This document shows positions 1 to 12,539 of a stretch of 64,000 bases of DNA, in pieces. Position numbers and translations under genes: made by a program. Each line of letters starts with the position of its first letter. The first letter of the stretch is position 1. Origin of the DNA: Phaeotremella fagi (lineage: Eukaryota; Basidiomycota; Tremellomycetes; Tremellales; Phaeotremellaceae); contig BCHU01000017.1 of NCBI GenBank assembly GCA_001599715.1, forward strand, positions 62,001-126,000. The letters are read 5' to 3'. The notes beneath the pieces were generated by a model. That model worked only from the letters and a program-made list of their open reading frames with translations, did no database searches and had not been told where the DNA came from.

Positions 1-308
1 AACAAGGAAGAAGAGCCGGAAGAGGAGGAATCCAGGGATCCAGAAGTCAGGGAGATAGAATTCTTTAGCGAGGTAAAGTTTAACCAAAGAAAAGCGTGAG
101 TACTATGGTACAAACGGGACCACCGAGGTTGACTTCCGCTTTATACAGAAATCACCAGAGAGTCTTACAAAAGATGTGGCAAGAGGGTTCCAGATACACG
201 ACCTGTCAGATGCTCGATGAGGACATGCCTCCGCTTTATAAACCCGAGGAATCTCCTCCTGAAAAAGATACTTATTGGGCAGATGGACGTCTTAGATACA
301 GAGCGTGA
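1..308 (+). CDS. 3' end of an unidentified gene (partial)
   Basis: Two exons can be read. The first enters from the left edge in frame 1, is rich in Glu, Pro and Arg, and ends at a GTGAGT donor after base 104. The second starts near base 137, after a CCGAG acceptor, keeps the frame and stops with TGA at 306-308. The visible tail is about 85 residues, charged, with no recognisable domain. Its position directly upstream of the first RING gene, same strand, makes it a candidate tail of another array member, since those tails are long and poorly conserved, but no RING is visible in this window. The function is unknown. Confidence 0.45.
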
Positions 309-748
309 GGTGAAATAGGAGCTTTGGAATGATTTTGAATGCATGAAAGGATTATTGTCGTGATCGCATGCCTCAACAGCGTCCTTGAATGGAGCATAAA
401 AATCTGATTTTCTGTACAGTTGCCACGGATGACAGTCTTGAGTATTTTTACACTTTATGCAAAAAACCATGACCTGCATGACCATCAAGGAGCTTGTAGA
501 GTACAGACGAGACTCAATGTAATAGACCTCTCGGCACTAAATCATTCATCAGTGCAACAAAGGAGATTAAAAACCATTCCCAAAGAGAGAATTTTTAACC
601 TTTGATGTCGAGATGGTTAAGTCTTCTGAGCACTAAACTGATAGCCAACAGTCGAGCAATATATTCTACCAGAACTTCCTTTTCACGTATCCAAGAACGA
701 AACGGCGGTGCAACCACTGTCTTACCGTTGAAAGCAGGAAGACTTAAA
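309..748. other. Intergenic, upstream of the first RING gene
   Basis: Several short open frames occur on both strands, none with good splice context or recognisable protein. It probably holds the 3' UTR of the preceding gene and the promoter of the gene starting at 749. No repeat or motif stands out. Confidence 0.5.
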
Positions 749-1949
749 ATGTATGCCGAGGACAGTAAGTATTCTGAACAGGCTAGGGCAGTCCACCGAC
801 TGACAGAGTGACTCCAAAAAGAGCAAGAGCTGAACGATATATTCCAGCAAAAACTGAAATCCCTCAGTCCCACAGAAACTCCAGATGCGTACGAAGATTT
901 CTTCAGAATCACGACGAACTGTGGTGTCTGTTCTAGTTATCCGTAAGTTTCATATCTGCACATGTATAGCTCGCCTCATGACTAGATTGGTATCGACGAT
1001 GCCCTTCACCCCAGGTGATAAAGTCAAGAAAACGAATTTGGAATCATGTGCCCATTCGTTTTGTAGAATATGTATTTCCAAATGGGCGAAACGGTTGGTA
1101 AGTTCATTTCAATACTTTTATTTCCAGTAGTCAGACCTAGTCTGACCAGAGCCCAAAGATGAAAGTTGCAAAGAGACATAAAGAAAAGGCTATACTAACC
1201 TGTCCAACATGTCGAGCACCGTTTCAGAACTTGGCATGCTGTGATGCGGCTGATAACTTCCTGGACTCTCATATAAGTGAGATCAGTGAGAGAAAATACA
1301 GAAAGTACAAAAAGAGGTTAAGGTCAGTGCCCATTCTTTTGTAAATTGACTAGTCGTACATGAGTGACTGAGGTGGCTTTGTAGGAAAGCGAAAAAGGAA
1401 TGGGATACTGGGAAATACTACCTGTCCGATGATTCAGCTACGAGTTCCGAGTCCGAACTCGAAGAGGAGGAGGAAGGGGAACATGAAGATGAAGATCAGG
1501 CAGATTCAGAACAAGTCCCAGCACCAGAATCGACTACACACGACTGGTTTTCGGCCTATACAGTGCCACCCAACGGTGTCGATGAATACGGATCTGAAAT
1601 TCCCACTGGGGATACACGTGAAGCTGTTCCAATGATTATAAATGGAGCTTCTACGTGGCAGCTTGTGACACCTCAAGCTCGACCTCAAGCTCAAACCCAA
1701 ACCCATGATCAGTATTCAAGTACGCACCACTCCTCAACAGACGTATTCCAATACCTTGACCAAGATCAAGATCAACATCAAGGATGGCGCCAAACTCAAG
1801 CCTACTCCAATGTCTCCCAATACTTGGATCCTGATCAAGACACCTACAATGCTCAGCCCACCGGACACCTACAATACAGATATCATGATTCGGGGAACCA
1901 CGACGATAGATACGATGAACATGGATATTATTCGCAGGACGAGTATTAA
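749..1949 (+). CDS. RING-finger protein, array member A (putative E3 ubiquitin ligase)
   Basis: I reconstruct five exons: 749-764, 822-942, 986-1097, 1141-1322 and 1385-1949. The first is a 16-nt exon (MYAED plus one base) ending at GTAAGT, the hallmark of this array. The RING reads CGVC, then CAHSFCRIC followed by a Trp, then CPTCR, a C3HC4 pattern (Cys-x2-Cys ... Cys-x-His-x2-Cys-x2-Cys ... Cys-x2-Cys), so all eight zinc ligands are present. RING domains of this type usually recruit an E2 to transfer ubiquitin; that is family knowledge, not proven here. After the RING comes a basic helix, then an acidic Ser/Glu stretch, then a tail rich in Gln, Asp, Tyr and His with repeated YLDxDQD units. 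An in-frame TGA at 809-811 that first suggests a broken gene falls inside the 57-nt first intron. Confidence 0.72.
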
Positions 1950-2659
1950 GGGAACTGGTTTGAAGGGTTGTACGGTGTTTTCTTTCACTTACGAGTACGA
2001 GTGGCAGTCAGTTGTTTGGGTAATCAGGTTGTAATAAGTGATTCCTTATGCACCAGATCATGACAAGCTTTTTGACTAGGTAGGCATTTAGTCAGTAGTA
2101 TCATCTACATGCATACCAAGTTAAAAGACTCACAAATCACATCATTGTGGCAAAACCCTTTTTCTATATTGATTCCTACGTAGGGTAGAGTCTCTGATGT
2201 AAAATGCAACACCCTCATAAGTTCAGAGGTAAGGGCATATCCTTGATCAATTTGACACCCAAGCCATGCACCTAATCGCCGCCAGTTCCATGCATAGTTG
2301 AACCGTTGAATCTCTAAACTGAACTAGAAAAAGAAACCAAAAGGACTACCTACGACGTAACATGAATCACCGAAATGTAAAAAAAAATCAAGACTAACCC
2401 AGAAAGGATGATGTGAATGTTAAAATGGAAATGGAATGACATGGCAGTTGAGGCCGTTTTTGGTTGTATATAAAATAAAATGTGAATGAATGGTATGAAG
2501 TGCGGGGATTTATTATGTTGCTCTTGCTTTTGATTGAATTTTTCGGGTAACTGCACTGGTCGGGTATAATTTTTTTTTGAAAGAAGCGAACCTAAAGTAA
2601 ACTAGACGAAACACTACGAATTCTAAACGTATAGGCAGTTGAGGCCAACGTTGAAACGT
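1950..2659. other. Convergent intergenic region
   Basis: This lies between the 3' ends of the RING gene and the S-adenosylhomocysteine hydrolase gene. It is A/T-rich with several homopolymer runs (for example the T run near 2570) and must carry both polyadenylation regions. I see no gene in it. Confidence 0.5.
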
Positions 2660-4356
<1,697 letters not shown>

Positions 4357-4709
4357 TGTGATTTTTGTTGTGGTTCGGGTAAAGATAGAAGAGAAAAAGA
4401 ATAAAGAAAGAAAGAGAAGAGATGAAAAGAAGAGAAGAGAAGAGATAAAATCTGTATGGTGTATGGTACGTTGAAAAAGAATGCGCCCTTAACCGTGAAC
4501 GTGTCATCGTATAATGCCGTATTACCGAGATGTGGCGGTGGAGGTGGTCAACACCTCAATGTTTAGGTGTTGTTTGGTGGGTTTATCCTACTTTTTCTTT
4601 CATTTCAGCGTCCACTAAAGCTTTCCATACTCTTTTTAAAGTAGGATTGACAGATAGAGACGGAATTACGGTTGATATCCCAGAAAGAATCACCCTTCTA
4701 CCTTGAAAA
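4357..4709. promoter_or_regulatory. Divergent promoter SAH1 / EXO70 with purine tract
   Basis: This 353-bp gap separates the start codons of two divergent genes. From about 4383 to 4448 it is almost purely A and G, with repeats of agaagag, so it reads as a long CT-tract on the SAH1 strand, probably in its 5' leader. CT-rich leaders are common in highly expressed fungal genes; a role here is inferred. Confidence 0.5.
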
Positions 4710-7161
4710 ATGGACGAAGAAGCGGATCTCGCTTTGCTGGTTAGTCCCCTCATCAATTATAAGCTCCAACTGACACCACGTCTTCACTCTAGGATCAGCA
4801 TTTGATCAAAACCAATCTTCTGGGTCAAAGAATGAGTGGTGAGTCTCGTATAGCATGCCGAATGCACACCTAATTCACTCCCAAAGGTATCCTTGCTCAA
4901 CTCGACACTCGGTTGTCTAGGTTGGACAAAACGATTGCTCCTCTAGGGATCCATCCATTGAGTCGAAAAGCAAACAGTAAGACCATGACCCAAATCTCAT
5001 CTAACACCCAGATATCGAAGCTACCCTCGCAGCACTATCACCAGGTCAACCGCCAATCACCGTCAACTCCCAACCACGTATCCAGCGACCACCACCGACG
5101 TCGACCGCATCATCGTCGTCGGGATTGGGTATCAAAGGCTATTCAGTCGATCCACCGTTATCGTCCACGGGACTACTTACGCCTATAGCATCAGCTGCGC
5201 CAAGTGGAACCGCTAGTCCAGCTGATGAAACGGCGATACTAAGTCGTGGACCTGATATCATGGCGTTAGGGGAATTCTACACCGCTTTAGATGGAGTGGT
5301 TGCTGATTTGGAACGAATGTGGAAGGGGTACAAGGAGGGTAGAGGTGGTGCGCGAGAGGCTGGAGTTAAGGATTTGGTGGGTTAGCTTGGGGAACGTCTC
5401 TATTGGTGATTGGCAAGCTAACAGAATTATTAGTCGCGCATGGTGGAAATTGGTTTTGGAGGTTTGACACAATTATTTTTAAAGATTGCCAAGGACAGTA
5501 TGAGTCGCACAATCGACATTGAAAGTTTGATCGCAAATGGTGAGCATCTACGAGAACCTGATCAGCCTAACTTTCATTAGGCACACCGACACCTCCGAAA
5601 TATTTCCCACCGTTACCTACGCTTCTTCAGATTTCGTCAAGAATCTTACTCTACCTCCATCCTTCGTCTCTAACGCCAAAAACAGCAACAGTAATAGAAC
5701 CGATGTACACCAACTTTATCTCTTCATTAGCCGAAGCTCGTGGTGAATACATGCAAAGAAGTTTTGGGGGACTACTGGCTAGAGTCGAAGAAGTCGATGA
5801 AGGTGGGATCTGGGAGGGTGGGAGAGCTGGAGAAAAGGTTAAAGGTTTAGTTGGTTTGTGGGATGGGTTGATGGTCTTGGTTGAGGTGAGTATGGTAACA
5901 GTATAGTATTAACTTCATAGGCCGAGACTCTGTTGATCACAACGCTGTTCCCTAATCGACCACCTCCAGATCTTCTCCCTCAAACCCTTTCGTACCCACT
6001 CCGTACCATCTCCCAAACACTCACACCAACCATCAACGTAATCAAGAAATCCCTCTCCACCCATTCATTCCTCGCCTTTGATCTCTATCAATCACTCCTA
6101 AAACTACAGAGTAGATGGGAACAAGCCATCTCCAAATGTCTCCAAATGACCTACTCAAACAATCTCCCGGCATCACGAGATCTCCTCAACGCACTTCAAA
6201 TACCTTTAGCCACTCTGAAATCACTCGCGCAAAGATCATTCCCAGAGTTACTCGTTGATATCAAATCCTCAAACGGTGGATCAGCATTGACATCGTCCAT
6301 CCATTCGACGACGTACTCGACCTTGACATATCTAGAAACATTACCTCAATATCAAATAACGATCAACGGGGTGTTGGGCGGAACGAGGTCTGAGAGAACT
6401 TGGTTGATGGGCGCGAAGGAACCTCCAAGTAGTGTCAGATCCGCACAGGAGGAAGGTGGAATCGTCAATTTATTCGTTGCGGACGTTTTGGGTACTTTGA
6501 TTGGGTTTCTGGAGAATACTGGTAGAAATATGAGGAAACCTGTAGGGCAGACTTTTGTGTTGAACAATTGTAAGTCACACAAGTAAGTTCCTACTTATTG
6601 ACCGTTCAGTGTCCCACGTTCGAAACGCTACTGCGTCCTTCAATTCTGACATCATTGGTCCCGGTGCAGAAGATATGTTAAACAGAGCCTTCAGAGATGC
6701 AAAAGCGTAAGTCGACCATCAAAAGATCCCATCTAACCCACCAGATCGTACATAACCGAAATAACCAAAGACCTCACGACGACTCTTCAACATGCCCAAC
6801 AAACCTCAACCCCAAGATTCGGAGTAGCAGTGAACGCTGCCTCCACCGAAAGAACCCATCTGAAAGAAGGAGCCACGACGTTTTTCGAGAAACTGAATGA
6901 AATTGAGAACATCGTTCGACAGTATCCGCTCAGCAGGGGGGATGTGGAGATGAGAGAAAGAGTTGGGAAGGAGGTCACGGAGATTATAGCTGGGTCGAAT
7001 GGATATGGTGGATTCTGGGTAAAGAGTCAAGGGAAGAATTTGGATAAATGTGAGTATCTTAGTGTTTGAGTTGGGTTAGGATTGCTTAGGGTTGACACTA
7101 CTTAGACGTTCGGAGTTCACCTGATGAAGTTTCGAGAAGGGTTGCGTCGATGTTCAGATGA
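4710..7161 (+). CDS. EXO70: Exocyst complex subunit Exo70
   Basis: Exo70 is one of eight exocyst subunits; it binds PI(4,5)P2 and Rho GTPases at the plasma membrane and tethers secretory vesicles at growth sites. The start ATG at 4710 gives MDEEADLALL, and the spliced N-terminus (NLLGQRMSGILAQLDTRL, then a segment with LDKTIAPLGIHPL) matches the helical start of the family. The large C-terminal helical bundle follows, including PDIMALGEFYTALDGVVADL, the long uninterrupted exon 5922-6570, a FVLNN segment and the family ending (NLDKYVRSSPDEVSRRVASM). A Pro/Ser-rich linker lies around residues 75-120. About ten exons are inferred, with a last exon of about 55 nt after an ACTTAG acceptor near 7106. 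Stop TGA is at 7159-7161. Identification rests on overall pattern and both termini. Confidence 0.85.
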
Positions 7162-7385
7162 TTCGGTTTACTTGTATTATTTAGGTTGTATATGAAAATC
7201 ACGATTTCACGATATCCGGAGTCTGCAACCTTACGTCGCTTGAGGACTTTAACGGTATTTCGAGATGTCGAGAACTCTTATCCGGTATGTCACGCGATAT
7301 CCTCTGATTGACTGGTCAGCACGAGAAGAAACTGATTCGGCAAAATACTGACAACAAACTGTATTGTATAACAAAATATAGAAAT

Positions 7386-7586
7386 AGAAGGTGAAGCCTT
7401 TCACCGAAAGTATGATGCGTGACGCTGACAAGTTGTATCTATCATCTTTGGGACTGATCACAGATATCTCCTCAGAACTTCCGTTTAATTTACTACTAAT
7501 TCTAATTCACTGCTAATGAAATACTGAAAAAGATACTGTAGAGAACGTTTAGTATGAATCAGAAGGTGGGGCCTTCCGCCGAAAGT
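7386..7586. repeat. Two dispersed 26-nt hairpin elements
   Basis: Copies at 7386-7411 and 7561-7586 share the frame agaaggtg..gcctt....ccgaaagt and differ at four bases. Each can fold into a 6-bp stem with a GCCT loop (GGTGAA/TTCACC in the first). In the second copy one A-T pair has become G-C and two pairs become G-T wobbles, so the stem is kept despite the changes. Confidence 0.55.
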
Positions 7587-7711
7587 TTCATCAAGTGCTT
7601 CAGACCGAAAGTGTCCTTCCTATCAATGGATAGCTGATAGAATCCTTTGTGTGAAAAGCTATGACTCAATCTGTCCAATGGTCAAGAGAAGAGAAGGGGA
7701 AGTAATAAGGC

Positions 7712-7835
7712 TGAAGGTCTAGCTCCACTGAAGAAGACTCGTTTACCACCTTTTGGTTCTTCATTGACTACGTTGAAGGCTTTGCTCCACAGGAAGAAGA
7801 CCCGTTATGACCTTTTTGTTCTTCCAGTCAATTTA
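7712..7835 (+). repeat. Imperfect tandem duplication, period 62 bp
   Basis: A unit beginning tgaaggt at 7712 recurs beginning tgaaggc at 7774. Both copies contain gctccac, then gaagaagac, then cgtt, then a t-rich segment ending ggttcttc or tgttcttc. The copies differ at roughly a quarter of positions. It sits 70-190 bp before the start codon of RING gene B. Confidence 0.6.
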
Positions 7836-7903
7836 TCATACAACAACCATCCACGACCAAACAGAAACCTATCAAATAGAACTAACTTCAGTATCAGTAC
7901 AAC

Positions 7904-9564
7904 ATGTCATTCCTGCATCAATCAGATAGTGAAGGTGAGTCGTCTACCTTCTCTGAGATCCAATTTTTTCGTACAGAATGTCAAATGACTACGACTGATA
8001 CACGTTAAGATGAATTCGATATTGGTGATATTAACAAGGAGAAACTTAAAGCTTTGAAGAAGTTTGTCAAGAGTATCAGTGATGCTATCTCATGCTGTAT
8101 TTGTCGTTCAGAAGGGTAAGTCTACCTTTTCAGAATGAAAGGCCAACACTCAAAAACCTATCTAGTGTCGATATGTCATATCTCATCAGCGACGCCGGTG
8201 GAAAAGATTGTGGCCATTCATTCTGTAACGAATGCTTACATGATTATTGGAAACCAGAGGAAGGAGAGATGATTACCGATGGCAAGGTTGTAGGTACAAG
8301 AATCAATTGACAAGTCAGCAGAAGGATTTGACTGATCGTAAATCAGAATGCACCTAAAAAATGTCCTTTCTATAACGAGCAAACACTTTGTAACGTCCCA
8401 TCAAGAGCTTTGAACGATATTTCCCAAGCTTGGCATAAATTTCTTAACAGGAGTGAAGCTTATGACGGTAGAAATAAGTAAGTTTGAACACTTCTCGTTA
8501 CTCCACTCGAACAGTTGCAAACGCTAACTGAATTCAGAGCGTCCATTGAAGCAAAATATACATTCCCCGATCACCGTGGTAAGAAAATAAAGTACTCACC
8601 ACTATCACGACCATCACTATTGTCTTCATCAAATTTCGATGGAGCATTTGAAGATTTCTTACAGGAGTATAGCAATTCTGAACCAGTCACTGAAGAATAT
8701 TTGAATAATCTAGAACCACTCCCACCTCCCCGTATCGACATGTTTGTCAAGCATACCAATCCTGGACACTCAACTGGTGGCTACGGGAACAATTCTTCTT
8801 TCACGAGTCATTTTGCTGGACTCAACATTGGTGAGGGATCTGGTGCGTCGAATTTCGGAAATTCAAGTCCATTACCTCCGTATGGGGGTGGGGCTGAATA
8901 TCAGAATACTCCAGGAAGTACAAATTCCACCGGGTTGGGAACAGACCTTAATACTCCAACGTACAACAGTGGATATCAGAATACTCCAGAAAATACAAAT
9001 TTCCATTCGATGGGAACAGATACGAACACTCCAACGTACGACAATCCTGGATCAACATATTATCCGCTACCAAATTACCCACCTCCTCCTCCGATCTATC
9101 CCCAGACTACACCTTATCCGGGAGTCTCTCACAACAATATAAACACATTCAATGCCACGATACACACCCTCAATGATATCAATGAAAGAGAGATGAACCA
9201 GTACGGAGATCATCAATATGGCCAACCACCCAACTGGGACGGATATGATCAATATCCTCAGTATCCACAAGAGCCAAACTGGAACGACAGGTATGGACAG
9301 GGTGAAACCCTGGGCCAAGATTCAACTTCCGAACGTCACCGACAACGTAGACACAGTCACTCTTCCTCCTCCAAAAATCACTCGAAAGCCAAAAAGACGA
9401 ATAGTCACAATCATCACCATCGATCTCATCACTCGAGCACGAAGAGTGAGAAGAAGGAGAAGCCACATCATTCACAAAGTAAGGGGAACACGGTCAGTAA
9501 TAAAGGTTCGAAAAAGACTTCTGGAGGGAAGAAAAATGGAGTATTGGCTTTCTTGTTTGACTAA
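7904..9564 (+). CDS. RING-like protein, array member B, degenerate zinc site
   Basis: Five exons: 7904-7934, 8010-8115, 8166-8289, 8347-8477 and 8538-9564. The short first exon, phase 1, matches the other array members. The RING reads CCICRSEG, then CGHSFCNEC followed by HDYW, then KKCPFYNEQ: the last pair should be Cys-x2-Cys but the final Cys is Tyr (codon 8371-8373), so one zinc ligand is missing. It may be a non-catalytic RING or use a nearby Cys (one lies six residues on). The last exon encodes a 340-residue low-complexity tail: Gly/Asn/Thr/Pro-rich with two copies of a 25-residue repeat, then Tyr/Gln/Asp/Pro-rich prion-like sequence, then a basic Ser/His/Arg/Lys region ending GVLAFLFD. 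Function unknown beyond RING kinship. Confidence 0.7.
8899..9048 (+). repeat. Two 75-bp tandem coding repeats in RING gene B
   Basis: Units 8899-8973 and 8974-9048 both begin tatcagaatactcca and both contain gggaacaga and actccaacgta. They encode YQNTP....TN....GTD.NTPTY twice. They are in frame, so copy number change would keep the protein open. Confidence 0.75.
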
Positions 9565-9839
9565 GATTTATACATATGTACTCGTGTAACATGAGAATGT
9601 ATGGTTGTTGCTTCGCGGTATTTACACCTCGTTTCTTTCATGTATGTGGCCAGGATTGTGATGTACTTTAACGTAGGCTTCGAATCGTCACTGTACAATG
9701 AAGCAATTGGTCTTCCACAATCTTTGTCCACATTCCCATCTCCTTTGTAACGACCCAACTGTGTCTCGATTGTGGTGCAAGTGAGTAGTGTCCGACGAAA
9801 ATCATTTCTCTTCATAGCATATCAATAACAATTCTCAGA

Positions 9840-11695
9840 ATGTCAACAAATTTAAGCAGTGAGTGTTATTGACCTTAGCTGTTCATAGAAAAGCAACTTA
9901 CCACTTGACTTTCTTCAACAAGAACATCAAATCAGTGAATCTGATCAGATAATCACGTTCCAAAAACTCATCGAAGAAAGGATATACGAATTTAAATGTA
10001 CTGATAATTGTTTCGAAGGGAGTGATAAAGATCTACGTAAGAAAGCTTATGAAGAGTCTAAATGTCCGATTTGTATGAGTATGGTGTGAGTGCTATTCAT
10101 GTGTTTGGACATTGAAACCTTTCGTACAGTTCCGACGCGATGATAACTGTTCCAATGAACGACGAACAGTTGGCTCCAGACGGCACTTACAAATGTTTGC
10201 ATTGGTTCTGCAGACCATGTATCGTCGAATGGGGTGAAAAACAGGTAACCCTAGTGCTCTACGGGTAAAAAGCCCCTACTGATACGTTATTGTAGATGGA
10301 TTCAATACAGACTTCCAACAACCGAATGAAAAAGGTTAATCCCCACGGGACACCAAAACCGTATGAAACCACTTGTCCAACTTGTCGTACCAAATATGAT
10401 AGGCTGTTATCAGTACCAGAGGTAGACAAGATGGCGGATGATTTCAGAGAAGATGAAGATCTGAGGAGCACTTCGAAATCAAAGTAAGTCAGTCTTGCTT
10501 CCACAGTACTGAATCGTTCGCCAGACAGAGCACGACTTTTGAACGTGTTCGACATACACCCAGAGACGATTTACCTCCAGATGAGGACTATGATCCGTTC
10601 AATGGTAATTTGAATCAATACTTGGGTCTAGACGAGCTGGAAATTGCTCCTCAAATGAGTTCAAGACGACATCGACGCGATCGAAGACATGCCGAAAGTT
10701 CAGGTCGATCGACTCATCATTCAAGAAGACACCATCGTCAACATCGTTCTAATGCGGGTCCCGATGCTACAATACCATATTTGGGTTACACTAACGAAGG
10801 AACTGGACTCCCAGGAGGACATCAAACACCAAATCCCATGACACCTTGGGAGTATACGGGAACTATATCCTCGAGTGGTGATCATCACGAGGTTTCCGCC
10901 TTCACACCACCCTTCGATCAATATCACACCCAAAATTCAAGTCCGGCATCGGTTACTCAACAAGGAGACTATCGTCCTCGGTTTTCTGCTGCCCTGGATG
11001 CTATAATACCATCATCTAACGAAAGGATTGCATATCCAGGGGCACCTCCAATAACCAACCTTATGACGCCTTGGGAATATGAGAGGACCGTATCCGAGAG
11101 TGCTGGTGTTTACGAGGTTCCTGCTTCCACACCTCAACACTTCAATCAGGGACATTTCCGAACTTCCGGTCCTGCATCTGTAACTCAACAAGGTTATCTT
11201 CAATCTCGTTTCAATCCTACAGTACCATATTTAGGTTTAAACAACGAAAGGATTGGATATCCAGGAGGACATCAAGTAACAAACCCCACACCGCATTGGT
11301 ATACGGAGACTCTACCCTCGGATGTTGATTATTACGAAGTTGATCATTCAGAAACCATAGAACAATCATTCGAAAATCTTCGCTTATCTTCATCTACAAA
11401 CTATCCGATGGCAACCGCAGGTTTTTCAGCCAATCCACAACAAGATGATTACTTGGCATATTTGAGAAGTCGACGTAGCCTGGGTGACAATCAACCGCAA
11501 GCTTCATCGTCCTCTCAAAGAACATCAAGCAGCTCTCACCGGCACAATCGTAAAGCTCCACGAACTTCTCAAAGATCATCGAATAGCTCTCATCGACGAC
11601 AAGATACTCGGCCCCAAAGTTCAACTGCTTCTGGTTCGAAACAACAATCTACAAAGCCACGAACCCACAAGCAAAAAAAGAAATCCAAGCGCTGA
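9840..11695 (+). CDS. RING-finger protein, array member C (putative E3 ubiquitin ligase)
   Basis: Five exons are inferred: 9840-9858, 9923-10085, 10130-10244, 10296-10483 and 10525-11695. The first exon encodes MSTNLS and ends in phase 1 at GTGAGT. The RING has all ligands: CPICMSM, CLHWFCRPC followed by IVEW, and CPTCRTKYDRL, C3HC4 type. Before it is a charged helical segment with an extra KCTDNC pair. The 390-residue tail contains an Arg/His-rich stretch, then three diverged units of about 75 residues (each with YLG or II.S, NE, GxP or GGH, and the first two with MTPWEY and SPASVTQQG or GPASVTQQG), and ends in a Ser/Arg/Lys-rich basic tail finishing QKKKSKR. The gene follows B head-to-tail with 275 bp between. 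Confidence 0.75.
10768..11340 (+). repeat. Three diverged coding repeats of about 75 codons
   Basis: Starts lie near 10768, 11000 and 11219, marked by ataccat or gtaccat. Shared elements are a YLG or equivalent, an NE..(G/A)YPG or GLPGG turn, a TPWEY or TPHWY box, and ASVTQQG near the ends of the first two. They form most of the tail of RING gene C. Confidence 0.65.
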
Positions 11696-12539
11696 ATTTG
11701 AGATGAGGTGTTTATTACGAGTACTTTTGTCCATAGCCACGTTGAATCACATCATGTAAAATCTTCACAGCATAATGCATCAATGACCGGGGCCTTCAGT
11801 ATCTGAAAACATTTTGAAAGTCTGGGCAAAATCCTACAGCATGTCGCAGGGCAAGTGGCACCTTGTTTGACATGAGCCAAAAAAGCTTCTTTGAAGTCGA
11901 CTTGCATGCACAATGGATAACAACTCCACCTTTGTCCGATCCTCAGAGTCTCAGTCGCATCGTAGCCAATTGCCTTCTTTGAAACTCTTGTAGCTTCTTC
12001 ACATATCCGTCAATTTCCCCCCTCTTCCTTTACCATCTATTCTTTCTTCGCCACCCATTTGCTGTCGAAAACATTGATACCAATTACTACCAAAGAAACC
12101 CCAACATACGTCCGAGTATTATGTCAATGTATTTGAGTGAATGAATGCTTTCCCAGTTTTTTTTTAAATGAATCTCTAGTGACATTGTGCAATGAGCATT
12201 CATTCATAAGTAGCGCTGAAGCTCTTATCTACCAGTATCAACTATGAACGAAAGCAGCTTACCGGGCATCCAGGTTTCGGTTAGCCTTTGATTTGAACTG
12301 CAACATGAAACCCTTAATGTCCCAGAGTTGAAACGGTGGTCTCAAAGGGCTGCATTTCACGTCATCTTCCTGATCTTGCAAGATGCTGAAAGGATCATAT
12401 ACCACCTTTGTAAGCTACATGTATGATGGTGATTGAACTATTGAGGAAGACCATATCACCCACGCCACCCATTTCTACTATCTCACCCATTCTATTCCTC
12501 GGTAAGACACTAACTTTACTCGTGTCTTTATTGTTTGCC
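11696..12539. other. Intergenic, nothing recognised
   Basis: An 844-bp gap between RING genes C and D. Short open frames exist but have no homology that I can recognise and no plausible splice links. The last 100 bp is pyrimidine-rich and probably the promoter of gene D. Confidence 0.5.

Larger units (their letters stand above)
7162..7903. other. Intergenic between EXO70 and RING gene B
   Basis: No gene is seen. The stretch carries two kinds of repeat, listed separately: a pair of 26-nt hairpin elements and a 62-bp imperfect tandem duplication. The last part is presumably the promoter of the RING gene starting at 7904. Confidence 0.5.

Noticed and set aside
602..811. An open frame from 602 ending at TGA 809-811, which looked like a RING gene start broken by a nonsense codon
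   Set aside because: The family's short first exon starts at ATG 749; the TGA then lies in a 57-nt intron and the gene is intact.
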